Shown here: piece by piece, positions 33,098-41,240 of the stretch
Layout of the letters: each line of letters begins with the position of its first letter
How positions within the stretch are numbered: the first letter of the stretch is position 1
Source of the DNA: an uncultured Eubacteriales bacterium
GTDB taxonomy: Bacteria; Bacillota; Clostridia; Oscillospirales; CAG-272
Assembly: GCA_900546695.1 (NCBI GenBank)
Contig: URDX01000001.1
Span: 1 to 64,000, forward strand
DNA: 64,000 nucleotides
Direction: 5' to 3'
Translations under genes and position numbers: made by a program
Notes under the pieces: model-generated
The model's database searches: none
What the model was told of the DNA's origin: nothing
The model's input: only the letters and a program-made list of their open reading frames with translations

Positions 33098-35635
33098 ATG
33101 GCAAACAGATTTACTTCCGCCGCGAGTGATGCGCTCGGCTCCGCTATGGCAGCTGCGCGCAGTCTCGGGCACACATATATAGGCACCGAGCACATGCTGC
33201 TCGGTCTGCTCTCGGTAGAGGGCGCGGCAAAGCAGTTACTGACCGCAAGAGGTGCAAGCGAGGAACAGACCCGCGCCATGATAATAGAAATGGCGGGTAG
33301 CGGTTCACCGACGAATGTCGGTCCCGGGGACATGACCCCGAGAACCAAAAGACTCATCGAGTCCGCGGCACGCGAGTCCGCAAGGCTCGGACACAGCTAT
33401 ATAGGAACGGAGCATCTGCTGCTTGCCATGCTCGGCGAGCCGGATTGCGTAGCGCTCAGTCTGCTTTCGGCACAGGGCGTAGGGCTCGGTGAGCTCTCGA
33501 GCGACCTCGGCGACTTCTTCCGCCGCGGAGGCGGTCAGGGCACCGACGAGCAGGAGAGCGAGGGCGCGCCCGGTAAGGGCGGCGAGGAGAGCGCGCTGAA
33601 AAAATTCGGTCGCGACCTTACCGCACTCGCACGCGACGGCAAGATAGACCCCGTTATCGGTCGTGAGAAAGAGACCGAGCGTGTTATTCAGATACTCTCG
33701 CGCAGAACGAAGAACAACCCCTGCCTTATCGGTGAGCCCGGCGTCGGTAAAACCGCCGTCGTCGAGGGTCTTGCCCGCAGGATTGCCGAGGGCGTTGTGC
33801 CCGAAACACTTGAGGGCAAGCGCATTATAACGCTCGATATCCCCGGAATGATAGCGGGAGCAAAATACCGCGGCGAGTTCGAGGACCGTATGAAGGGCGT
33901 TATGAAGGAGGTCTCCGAGGACAAGAGCATCATACTCTTTATCGACGAGATACACACCATCATCGGTGCGGGCGCAGCAGAGGGTGCGGTCGATGCCGCA
34001 AACATCATCAAGCCCGCGCTCGCAAGAGGTGATATGCAGGTCATCGGTGCGACGACCATATCCGAGTACCGTGCGCATATCGAAAAGGATGCCGCGCTTG
34101 AGCGCCGTTTCCAGTCGGTATCGGTAGGCGAACCTACCCCCGAAGAGGCAGTGCTCATTCTCCGCGGACTGCGTGACAAGTACGAGGCGCATCACAAGGT
34201 AAAGATCACCGACGAGGCGATAGATGCCGCAGTCAAATACTCCGTACGCTACATCGCAGACAGATATCTGCCCGACAAGGCGATAGACCTTATCGACGAG
34301 GCGGCATCTAAGGTCCGCATAGGCGCGCTGTCCGCTCCCGCTCCGATAAAGGAACTCGAGGAAAAGCTCAGAGCAGCCGCAGCCGAGAAGGAAGCCGCTG
34401 TTTCGAGTCAGGACTTTGAGCGTGCAGCCGAAAAGCGGGACGAGGAAAAGCGTCTCGGCGAGGAGCTTGAGAAGGCAAAAGAAGGCTGGAAGAACCGCGA
34501 CGAGATAAAGCACCTCTCCATCGGTGAGAGCGACATCGCGGAAATAGTCCATGCATGGACCGGTATTCCCGTCGAACGTCTCGGCGAGGATGAATCCGAG
34601 CGTCTGCTCCATCTCGAGGATGAGCTCCATCACCGCATCATCGGTCAGAAGGACGCTGTAAGCGCCGTCTCAAGGGCTATACGCCGTGCGCGTGTAGGAC
34701 TCGGCGATCCGCGCAGACCTATGGGCTCGTTCATCTTCCTCGGTCCTACCGGTGTAGGTAAGACCGAGCTCTGCAAGGCGCTTGCCGCTGCGCTGTTCGG
34801 CGACGAGAACGCTATGATAAGAATAGACATGAGCGAGTATATGGAGAAGCACTCGGTGTCTAAGATGATCGGTTCGCCTCCCGGCTATGTCGGCTTCGAC
34901 GACGGCGGTCAGCTCACCGAGAAGATACGCCGCAACCCCTACTCCGTCGTACTGTTCGACGAAATAGAAAAGGCGCATCCCGATGTGTTCAACATCCTGC
35001 TCCAGATACTTGAGGACGGTATCCTGACCGATGCGAAGGGTCGTAAGGTAAGCTTTAAGAACGCAATTATCATTATGACCTCGAATATCGGCGCGTCGAG
35101 CTTTACCGACCGCAGCGCAAAGCTCGGTTTCGGCGGCGACGGCGACAAGGAAGGAGAGAGCGACGGCGAGCGCGTCCGCGAGAAGGTGCTTGAAGCACTC
35201 CGTTCGACCTTCCGCCCGGAGCTCATCAACCGTCTCGATGAGATAATCATCTTCGACCGCCTCAGCGCGGAAGAGATAGAGAGCATCGCACGTCTCATGC
35301 TCGGCTCGGTCGAAAAAAGACTCTCCGAGCGAGGCATCACATGCGAGTTCTCCCCCGAGGTCGTCTCGGTTCTCGCAAAGGAGGGCACCGACCCCGTGTA
35401 CGGTGCACGCCCGATGCGCAGAGTTATTCAGAGCCGCGTAGAGGATGCTCTTTCTACCGAGATGCTGGAGGGCAGAATAACCGAGGGCAGCCGCGTCCGC
35501 GCAGTGCTTGACACCGACGGCAAGACTATCGTATTCAAACCGATAGATGAGACCGCAGCACCCGCAGCAGAGACTGCCGCAGCAACCGCAGAGGAGACTT
35601 CCACCGCATCCGACGGCGACAGCGCCGATGCATAA
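33098..35635 (+). CDS. clpC: ClpC AAA+ unfoldase
   Basis: An 845-residue Hsp100 ATPase that unfolds tagged proteins and feeds them to ClpP. It has two Clp_N repeats (about 10-150), a first AAA+ with GEPGVGKTA, a middle UVR-type coiled coil (QDFERAAEKRDEEKRL) where McsB and MecA act, a second AAA+ with GPTGVGKTE, and a C-terminal D2-small domain. An Ala/Thr-rich tail of about 25 residues is added. The 107-base gap before it has a single AGTCAAAG half-site, so extra local control by CtsR is possible. A terminator follows at 35749. Confidence 0.96.
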   Translation: MANRFTSAASDALGSAMAAARSLGHTYIGTEHMLLGLLSVEGAAKQLLTARGASEEQTRAMIIEMAGSGSPTNVGPGDMTPRTKRLIESAARESARLGHSYIGTEHLLLAMLGEPDCVALSLLSAQGVGLGELSSDLGDFFRRGGGQGTDEQESEGAPGKGGEESALKKFGRDLTALARDGKIDPVIGREKETERVIQILSRRTKNNPCLIGEPGVGKTAVVEGLARRIAEGVVPETLEGKRIITLDIPGMIAGAKYRGEFEDRMKGVMKEVSEDKSIILFIDEIHTIIGAGAAEGAVDAANIIKPALARGDMQVIGATTISEYRAHIEKDAALERRFQSVSVGEPTPEEAVLILRGLRDKYEAHHKVKITDEAIDAAVKYSVRYIADRYLPDKAIDLIDEAASKVRIGALSAPAPIKELEEKLRAAAAEKEAAVSSQDFERAAEKRDEEKRLGEELEKAKEGWKNRDEIKHLSIGESDIAEIVHAWTGIPVERLGEDESERLLHLEDELHHRIIGQKDAVSAVSRAIRRARVGLGDPRRPMGSFIFLGPTGVGKTELCKALAAALFGDENAMIRIDMSEYMEKHSVSKMIGSPPGYVGFDDGGQLTEKIRRNPYSVVLFDEIEKAHPDVFNILLQILEDGILTDAKGRKVSFKNAIIIMTSNIGASSFTDRSAKLGFGGDGDKEGESDGERVREKVLEALRSTFRPELINRLDEIIIFDRLSAEEIESIARLMLGSVEKRLSERGITCEFSPEVVSVLAKEGTDPVYGARPMRRVIQSRVEDALSTEMLEGRITEGSRVRAVLDTDGKTIVFKPIDETAAPAAETAAATAEETSTASDGDSADA

Positions 35636-35896
35636 TAACCTTGCGTAAATGCCGTCACGGTAATGGCATTACGTTAATACCCCAATGGAGTCATTACCGC
35701 GAGAAACACCCGCAGGTTAGTTACGACGAAAATCATCTGAGCAAAATTATCCCGCATCATCCCATTATCGGAATGGTGCGGGATTTTTTTGTGTTCTGCT
35801 ATAAATATGCGGACACCGATACGCGGCGCGCCTCGTTGCCTGCTGCCCTTTCGATTCACTTTCTGTCAGTCTCTCTTTGCCGCTGTGCAATCGCCA
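35636..35896. other. Intergenic region between clpC and the SLOG gene
   Basis: Convergent genes. It holds a loose GGTAATG/CATTACC hairpin (about 35662-35698) and the strong terminator at 35749-35790. No gene seen. Confidence 0.6.
35749..35790 (+). terminator. Terminator of the ctsR-clpC operon
   Basis: ATCCCGCA pairs with TGCGGGAT (with a further inner ATCCCAT-type pairing), then TTTTTTT. Confidence 0.9.
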
Positions 35897-36418
35897 TCAC
35901 AACTCAAAGTGCTGCTGACCGCCGTCAAGCTCTGCCGTTCCGAGATTGATAAGCTCGAGCCCGCACTGCGCGGCGTATTTGACCGTCGCGGCGGTGCCGC
36001 CGTTTCTGCGGCTTGACAGGTAGCAGATGCAGACGGAGGATGCGTCGACAAGCGCGCGGTTGCGCTCCTGCATGCAGCCCCGACCGTAGCTCTCGCGGAT
36101 GTACCGCACCGAGTCTGCAGCAGCCGAGATGCTGTTGTAGATGTCGATGCTCTCGCTGCTCCACCCCGCCGCCTGATCACGGCACGGAAGTATAAGATGC
36201 AGCCGCAGCCCCTGGTATTTATGCCGCAGTGAGAGCACCCGCAGCGCGGCGAGCGTATCAAAGCCGAGCGCGCCGCCCGCGAAATAATCGAGATATCCAC
36301 GCGCGATAAGCGACTCCACCGCACAGTCGATACGCGCGGCGAGATCTGCATACCCGTCACGGGATATTATTCTGTGACCTGTAAAGCAGCAGCTTTTTTC
36401 TCGCTCCACCGACCTCAC
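35897..36418 (-). CDS. SLOG-family protein (YpsA/DUF1273-like)
   Basis: A 173-residue Rossmann-like protein with the family start CCFTGHRII and a glycine-rich FAGGALGFDTLAA nucleotide-binding loop, then a second conserved block ERNRALVDASSVCICYL. SLOG proteins are thought to bind nucleotide-derived ligands; YpsA of Bacillus affects cell division. Specific role here unknown. GTG 36418 with GGAAGG upstream is taken as start, but a GTG at 36409 is also possible. Confidence 0.8.
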   Translation of the reverse strand: MRSVEREKSCCFTGHRIISRDGYADLAARIDCAVESLIARGYLDYFAGGALGFDTLAALRVLSLRHKYQGLRLHLILPCRDQAAGWSSESIDIYNSISAAADSVRYIRESYGRGCMQERNRALVDASSVCICYLSSRRNGGTAATVKYAAQCGLELINLGTAELDGGQQHFEL

Positions 36419-36438
36419 CTCGCCTTCCGATTTACCTT

Positions 36439-36467
36439 ATTGTACCACAACGGGAAAGGAATTGCAA
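36439..36467 (-). promoter_or_regulatory. Promoter of the SLOG gene
   Basis: Minus strand TTGCAA (36462-36467), 17 bases, TACAAT (36439-36444), 20 bases before the GTG start. Confidence 0.6.
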
Positions 36468-36802
36468 TAGCGAGCATCAAAGGTATACTGCATGACCGCG
36501 CTAAAGCTAATGCCGTTCTAAAAGTAATGTTTGCGAGTGTATGTAAAAATATTTCGTCCGCGCTGCACCCATGCGGACACAATCCTAATACAGACACAAT
36601 CCCATATGGACAAAAAATCAGTGCCGACGCAAAAACATCGGCACCGATCTCGGCAAATATTATTTATCCGTACACGTCGCAGGCCGTGCGGTCGGAACGC
36701 GACAGCTCACGGCTCGCATACAATCCCCGCGGGTCACCCTACACAGACCCACTCTCGCAAATTACCGCTCGCGGGTGCTTCACGCAGATATACTCTCGCG
36801 AA
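36468..36802. other. Intergenic region between the SLOG gene and glyA
   Basis: Non-coding on both strands as far as I can see. It has the glyA terminator at 36612-36644 and repeated short words (CTCGCGAATTAC-like near 36757 and 36795). Confidence 0.5.
36612..36644 (-). terminator. Terminator downstream of glyA
   Basis: On the minus strand GTGCCGA and TCGGCAC (36638-36644, 36621-36627) with a 10-base loop, then TGATTTTTT. It is about 160 bases past the glyA stop. Confidence 0.8.
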
Positions 36803-38044
36803 TTACTGCTCGTAGATAGGATACTTATCGCAGAGTGCGACGACCTCTGCGGTTATGCTGTCGCGGCTGCCCTCAAAATCGGTCGCCGTGTGCTTCATAA
36901 ACCGTGCGATGGACACCATATCCTCCTCGGTAAAGCCGCGGGTTGTGACAGCGGGCGTACCGACGCGGATACCGCTCGTTACAAACGGGGTCTCGGGGTC
37001 GTTCGGAATAGCGTTCTTGTTGACCGTGATGTGCACCTCGTCGAGGCGGCGCTCCATCTCCTTACCCGTTATTCCGAACGGGCGCAGGTCAATAAGCATG
37101 AGATGGTTGTCGGTATCGCCGGAGACGATGCGGAAGCCCTCCGCCTTCAGCGCGTTGCAGAGCACCTTTGCGTTAGCGACGATGCGGCGCTGATAGTCGC
37201 GGAACTCCTCGGTCATAGCCTCGCCGAAAGCGACCGCCTTAGCTGCGATGATATGCTCAAGCGGTCCGCCCTGCGTACCCGGGAACACCGCCTTGTCTAT
37301 CTGCTTTGCAAGAGCCTCCTTGCAGAGAATGAGTCCTCCGCGAGGTCCGCGCAGGGTCTTGTGGGTCGTTGTGGTGACAACGTCTGCATACGGAACGGGG
37401 CTCGGATGGAGACCTGCCGCGACAAGTCCCGCAATGTGCGCGATGTCGACCATCATGTACGCGCCTACCTCATCGCAGATTTCTCTGATGCGCGCAAAGT
37501 CGATGGTTCTCGAATATGCGCTTGCGCCCGAGATTATCATCTTAGGCTTGCACTCGAGCGCGGTCGCTCTGAGCGCGTTGTAATCGAGCATTTCGGTATC
37601 GTCCGAAACGTTGTAGGGGACGATATTGAAGTACTTACCCGAGATGTTTACGGGCGAGCCGTGCGAGAGATGTCCGCCGTGCGCAAGGTTGAGACCCATA
37701 ACGGTATCGCCGGGCTGAAGGAGCGCGAAGAACACCGCGAGATTCGCCGATGCGCCGCTGTGCGGCTGAACGTTTGCATGCTCCGCGCCGAAGAGCTTTT
37801 TAGCCCTGTCGCGCGCGATATTCTCGACGATATCGACATACTGACATCCGCCGTAGTATCTCTTTCCGGGAAGACCCTCTGCGTACTTGTTTGTAAGTAC
37901 GGTTCCCGCTGCGAGCAGAACGCCCTTTGAAACGATATTTTCGGACGCTATAAGCTCGATATTATGGCGCTGACGCTCAAGCTCGAGCGAGCATGCGTCG
38001 TACACCTCTTTGTCGTATGCGGCAAGTTCATCAAAAAAATTCAT
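36803..38044 (-). CDS. glyA: Serine hydroxymethyltransferase
   Basis: A 413-residue PLP enzyme that swaps serine and glycine using tetrahydrofolate and supplies one-carbon units for purines and thymidine. It shows IELIASENIVSKGVL, YAEGLPGKRYYGG, AHGGHLSHGSP and the PLP lysine in TTTTHKTLRGPRGG. Normal length. ATG 38044 has AAAAGGAG in front. Its expression is controlled by a ZTP riboswitch (38077-38190), which links glycine/one-carbon supply to purine-pathway need. Confidence 0.97.
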   Translation of the reverse strand: MNFFDELAAYDKEVYDACSLELERQRHNIELIASENIVSKGVLLAAGTVLTNKYAEGLPGKRYYGGCQYVDIVENIARDRAKKLFGAEHANVQPHSGASANLAVFFALLQPGDTVMGLNLAHGGHLSHGSPVNISGKYFNIVPYNVSDDTEMLDYNALRATALECKPKMIISGASAYSRTIDFARIREICDEVGAYMMVDIAHIAGLVAAGLHPSPVPYADVVTTTTHKTLRGPRGGLILCKEALAKQIDKAVFPGTQGGPLEHIIAAKAVAFGEAMTEEFRDYQRRIVANAKVLCNALKAEGFRIVSGDTDNHLMLIDLRPFGITGKEMERRLDEVHITVNKNAIPNDPETPFVTSGIRVGTPAVTTRGFTEEDMVSIARFMKHTATDFEGSRDSITAEVVALCDKYPIYEQ

Positions 38045-38076
38045 GTTGCTGCTCCTTTTCGTTGGTTTATCGTCTG

Positions 38077-38190
38077 AAAAAGGGCGCACCCTCCCGCAAA
38101 AAGAAGGTGCGCCCAGACGGTCGGCATTATAAGTCCGCTGCTCCCCCGCGGTCGCCCGCGATATTCCGTCAGTCACAGAGAACCTCTGCG
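38077..38190 (-). ncRNA. ZTP (pfl) riboswitch in front of glyA
   Basis: Read on the minus strand it has GTGACTGACGGAAT (38175-38162), GACCGCGGGGGAGCA (38152-38138) and GCCGACCGTCTGGGC (38125-38111), the conserved blocks of the pfl/ZTP riboswitch. The last block overlaps the first arm of a terminator (GGGCGCACC 38114-38106, GGTGCGCCC 38090-38082, then TTTTT). Binding of ZTP/ZMP should stop the terminator forming and turn glyA on. glyA is a known target of this class. Confidence 0.9.
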
Positions 38191-38193
38191 CTT

Positions 38194-38222
38194 ATTATAG
38201 CATACCGCCCGACCGATGTCAA
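38194..38222 (-). promoter_or_regulatory. Consensus promoter for the ZTP riboswitch-glyA transcript
   Basis: Minus strand TTGACA (38217-38222), 17 bases, TATAAT (38194-38199). Confidence 0.85.
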
Positions 38223-38280
38223 GCCGAAAATGCCGCGGATAGGTAAAATTTTCGTTTCGCGCGGAGAATCACAGCAGCCT

Positions 38281-38377
38281 AAGTGCCATGTTGCCTAAGT
38301 GCCGCGACAAACTAAGTATCACGCAGCATAAGCGTCACGCAGGCCAAGTATCACGCGGTCAAAGTGTCACGGCAGCC
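38281..38377. repeat. Six-copy degenerate 16-bp tandem repeat
   Basis: Units start at 38281, 38297, 38314, 38330, 38346 and 38362, all beginning AAG; the last four share AAG(T/C)(A/G)TCACG. The final unit runs into the stop codon of the nucleotidyltransferase gene. Confidence 0.7.
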
Positions 38378-39647
38378 GATTGCCGCCCTCCCTATCCTTA
38401 ACCTCGCGCAGTGCCCTTATCTCACGTCCGAGTCTGCGTCTCGCGCCGAACGCCTTGTACGTAAGCCTGCGCAGTGCAAAAAACGGTATAAGATACGGCC
38501 TGCGATCGAGAAAGTCATAGTGACGGCGAAACCATGAAGCGGGCGGGAACGCGCGGCGGCGGAGATAACCGAGCCTGCCGAGCAGGGTCAGACGGTCGCC
38601 CGACGAATGCGCCATAATGTCGTTTATGATGCTGTATGAGATATTACCGTACGTGCCGCAGGAGAGGCAGAGATCGACAATTTGCATCAGATCCTCATCA
38701 AGCCTCTGCGACAGCATATCCGGCTGCACGGGCTCCGAGAACAGCGCGTACGCCGCACGTCTGAACAGCGCTTCGAGCCCGTCAAGCCCTATCCTTCTCA
38801 GCAGCTCCGCCGTTTCCGCATCGGGCTCCCCGCCCTTTGCGCGTGCGATGACATAGATGTCACACAGCGAGCGTATTCCCGTCCCGTGAGACAGAAGGTG
38901 CTTCCTTATATGTGCGAGGGTATATGCATACTCGTCGGCGGGGGTCATTCTGCGCGCGTAGCAGCTGCGGTCGGGTGACGTATCATCCCAAATCAGACGT
39001 TCTGAGATAGTCGAAAAATAATTCTGAAACAGCTCGATACAGTCGGGAGCGATAAGGTCGACATGCATCTCATAGTTATATATCGGCGCGCGCGTGTAGG
39101 TATCGTGATGGTAGGTGCCGTAGCTGCTGACGGTATACCCGCGCCCTGTCATTATATCGCGCACCTGTGCCCTGCCCTTCGGATCGAACAGTATATCGTT
39201 ATCCGACATCTCGCGCATTCCGACGGCGGGATAAAGCTGCTTTATGCCGATGCCCTTGAGCGTTGTGTGCCAAATTTTTGCGCGGTCAAGCTCCGCAAGA
39301 ATCGCCGCGCGCTCGCAGTCAAGCAGCATTATCTTGCGCACCGACTTTTCCCTGCGCTCACGCAGCTGCGCGAGTGCACGCGCGGTCGCCTCATCGGACG
39401 CGACAATGCCGTCGGATGCGACATTTCGGGATTTGTCGGACGCGCTGTGCAAACCGTCTGAGTCGCCGTGCGAATCATAGACCCCCGCAGAAGCGAGTGC
39501 GGCGCAGCACATTGCGGAAACGCTGTGTCTCGCTGCCTCGCGCGCGATCTCGGGGATATTCATCCTCCGCAGCACGGCGGGCTCGGGCGGTATGCCGCCC
39601 AATGCCGATGCGAGCAGATATATAAGTCCTGCCTGATTTTCGGTCAT
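38367..39647 (-). CDS. Nucleotidyltransferase-like protein (NTP_transf_5)
   Basis: A 426-residue protein. The middle has a minimal nucleotidyltransferase core: TTLKGIGIKQLYP, then MREMSDNDILFDP (two aspartates as metal ligands, about 158-162), and MHVDLIAPD (third acidic residue). Helical regions lie on both sides, and a basic tail ends in RRRLGREIRAL. This NTP_transf_5 pattern is common in peptide or polysaccharide maturation clusters. It overlaps the previous gene by four bases and is the last of four coupled genes (kinase-like, PqqD, S26-like, this). Substrate unknown. Confidence 0.75.
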   Translation of the reverse strand: MTENQAGLIYLLASALGGIPPEPAVLRRMNIPEIAREAARHSVSAMCCAALASAGVYDSHGDSDGLHSASDKSRNVASDGIVASDEATARALAQLRERREKSVRKIMLLDCERAAILAELDRAKIWHTTLKGIGIKQLYPAVGMREMSDNDILFDPKGRAQVRDIMTGRGYTVSSYGTYHHDTYTRAPIYNYEMHVDLIAPDCIELFQNYFSTISERLIWDDTSPDRSCYARRMTPADEYAYTLAHIRKHLLSHGTGIRSLCDIYVIARAKGGEPDAETAELLRRIGLDGLEALFRRAAYALFSEPVQPDMLSQRLDEDLMQIVDLCLSCGTYGNISYSIINDIMAHSSGDRLTLLGRLGYLRRRAFPPASWFRRHYDFLDRRPYLIPFFALRRLTYKAFGARRRLGREIRALREVKDREGGNRLP

Positions 39648-40108
39648 TTCCGTATTCCTCCCATGCCGAGTGCCCGTGCGGCTCTGCGCGCCGCCCCGAT
39701 AAGAGCCGCCCGACAGCGCAGCAATGCGATGCGCAGCCGATAGGGCTTGCAGTACAGCGACACATACAAGCGATAGCCGAGCCCGCCCGTGCCGTGCTCG
39801 CGTCCGCGGCGGGTATACCCCGTCATGACGCCGATGACCCGCTCCTGCGGAATGCTGCGCTCAACGGTAATACAGTTGTCGCCGAGAATGTCATAGCTGT
39901 CACCGTTTACGCGAATAATGCGGTGCAGCACATAAGACTGCGGCGGGCGGGTATAAAGCACGACATCCCATCTGCGGCAGACCTCGCCGCCGTGCAGCGC
40001 GCGGACAGTGAATGCATCCCGCCCCTGCTTTATCAGCGGCAGCATGCTCACGCCGACATTTCTGTATGTCAGCTCACCGTAGCGCTCCAGATACTCCTCG
40101 TAGGTCAT
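39644..40108 (-). CDS. S24/S26 signal-peptidase-like protein
   Basis: A 154-residue protein with GVSMLPLI near residue 18, the SM motif holding the nucleophile serine of signal peptidases, and VLHRIIRVNGDSYDILGDN, which matches box D/E, though the usual catalytic lysine is not clear (R or H stands where it is expected). No N-terminal membrane anchor is seen; the hydrophobic, arginine-rich C-terminus may attach to the membrane. Overlaps the neighbours by four bases on both sides. It may cut a leader peptide. Confidence 0.7.
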   Translation of the reverse strand: MTYEEYLERYGELTYRNVGVSMLPLIKQGRDAFTVRALHGGEVCRRWDVVLYTRPPQSYVLHRIIRVNGDSYDILGDNCITVERSIPQERVIGVMTGYTRRGREHGTGGLGYRLYVSLYCKPYRLRIALLRCRAALIGAARRAARALGMGGIRK

Positions 40109-40362
40109 TCCTCGACGGCACCGACCGAGCGGAGCTTTTCGATAACCGCCTCCGCGTCGCTGCGCAGCCGCTCGCGCGGAGCGTCGTACTTTTCGTACAT
40201 AGCGTCGACTATCGCATCAAGCGTTGTATCACTGCGCAGCTGCTCGACGATGAAAGCGGCTGTTTTGTTGTTGCGTATAACGCCCGAGAATGAATTTGAA
40301 ATATCGACAAGCACCTGCTCGCCGTCGCTCATGTGCGAGATAAATGTATCCTTAAGCTTCAT
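40105..40362 (-). CDS. PqqD-like peptide-binding protein
   Basis: An 85-residue protein with the PqqD pattern: LVDISNSFSGVIRNNKTAAF (N-terminal beta part), then IVEQLRSDTTLDAIVDAMYEKYD (helix-turn-helix). PqqD domains (RRE type) bind leader peptides and hand them to modifying enzymes. ATG 40362 is chosen because the family pattern begins there; its ribosome site (AAAGGGAA) lies within the end of the kinase-like gene, which it overlaps by four bases. Confidence 0.85.
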   Translation of the reverse strand: MKLKDTFISHMSDGEQVLVDISNSFSGVIRNNKTAAFIVEQLRSDTTLDAIVDAMYEKYDAPRERLRSDAEAVIEKLRSVGAVEE

Positions 40363-41165
40363 TTTTGTTCCCTTTCTGCGGTATTCTGCGCCCAGATGGT
40401 TTGACGCATGCCGAGATATGCCGTTATCGCCGCCTGCGGCTCCATGTTGCAGCACAGCGACCAGAGCGGGACGGAGTCCGCCATGCGGTCGACGAGCGAA
40501 AGCGTGCGCGCAAGCGCTGCGGGGCTGTGCGGGCGGTAGGTCTGCTGCAGCAGAAGCGGGTAAATATCCCGGCGGGCGGCGGGAAAGATGCTGTTGCGCT
40601 CCGCGCGCCCGAGAACGCACAGTCCGCGCAGCGGCACCGATGTGTCGGTGCCGAGTCGGTGCTTGCCGTTCCACGGTGTGCCGTATGCGATGACTCTGCC
40701 GTCCTCGATGCGCAGCAGCGGCTTGTCGTCGTTTATCATGACCGCGCGATCGCCGAAATACTCCCGCCACAGCCGTGTGTGCGTTGATTTTCCCGTGCCG
40801 CTTTTTGCGGTGAAGATGTAGCCCTCGCCGTCTACGGCGATTACCGAGCCGTGAAACAGCACGGTATCATATTCGGGGAGACGTTCCGCTATCGCGCGGT
40901 AGACCGCGAGCGTTTCGAGATAGCCGTCACTCGGCGCGGGCTCGGCACAGTTTGCGGCATTCGCACAATCTAAAGCAGCGGCGCGACGCTCGGCTGTCCT
41001 GCTGCGCTCGGAAAGCGTGCGTTCGCGCGCGATGTCGGCCTCGGACACGTCGACTGTAAAGTCAGCGCTACGGCGGTCGTGACAGATGTACCCCTCGCAA
41101 TATTTTTCTATGTACGGGTAAAGATTGTTTACCGCTATTCTTATATCTGCGAGCTTAATTATCAT
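40359..41165 (-). CDS. HPr kinase-like protein of a peptide-maturation cassette
   Basis: A 268-residue protein. Residues ~105-200 hold HGSVIAVDGEGYIFTAKSGTGKSTHTRLW, given here by its key part AKSGTGKST (Walker A), and MINDDKPLLR, the pattern of HprK/PEP-carboxykinase-like kinases. Such proteins occur next to PqqD and nucleotidyltransferase genes in several RiPP-like cassettes (for example ScmC-like proteins). The substrate is not known. First gene of four overlapping genes, with its own promoter at 41191-41220. Confidence 0.75.
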   Translation of the reverse strand: MIIKLADIRIAVNNLYPYIEKYCEGYICHDRRSADFTVDVSEADIARERTLSERSRTAERRAAALDCANAANCAEPAPSDGYLETLAVYRAIAERLPEYDTVLFHGSVIAVDGEGYIFTAKSGTGKSTHTRLWREYFGDRAVMINDDKPLLRIEDGRVIAYGTPWNGKHRLGTDTSVPLRGLCVLGRAERNSIFPAARRDIYPLLLQQTYRPHSPAALARTLSLVDRMADSVPLWSLCCNMEPQAAITAYLGMRQTIWAQNTAEREQK

Positions 41166-41190
41166 TCCGCCGCCTCCCTTTTCTGCAAAT

Positions 41191-41220
41191 ATTCTATCAC
41201 GGAACGACCCGCGCCGTCAA
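41191..41220 (-). promoter_or_regulatory. Promoter of the kinase-PqqD-S26-nucleotidyltransferase operon
   Basis: Minus strand TTGACG (41215-41220), 18 bases, TAGAAT (41191-41196), 25 bases before the first start codon and just after the stop of the LRR gene. Confidence 0.55.
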
Positions 41221-41240
41221 CCGTTTTTGTGTGCCCTGCA

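Noticed and set aside
33305..34633. 442-codon minus-strand frame
   Set aside because: Antisense to clpC; GC-rich codon bias leaves long open frames on the other strand.
36374..37930. 518-codon + strand frame
   Set aside because: Antisense to glyA; the minus-strand protein is a clear full-length enzyme.
38281..38377. CRISPR-like array
   Set aside because: Units are 16 bases, head to tail with no spacers, and no cas genes are near.
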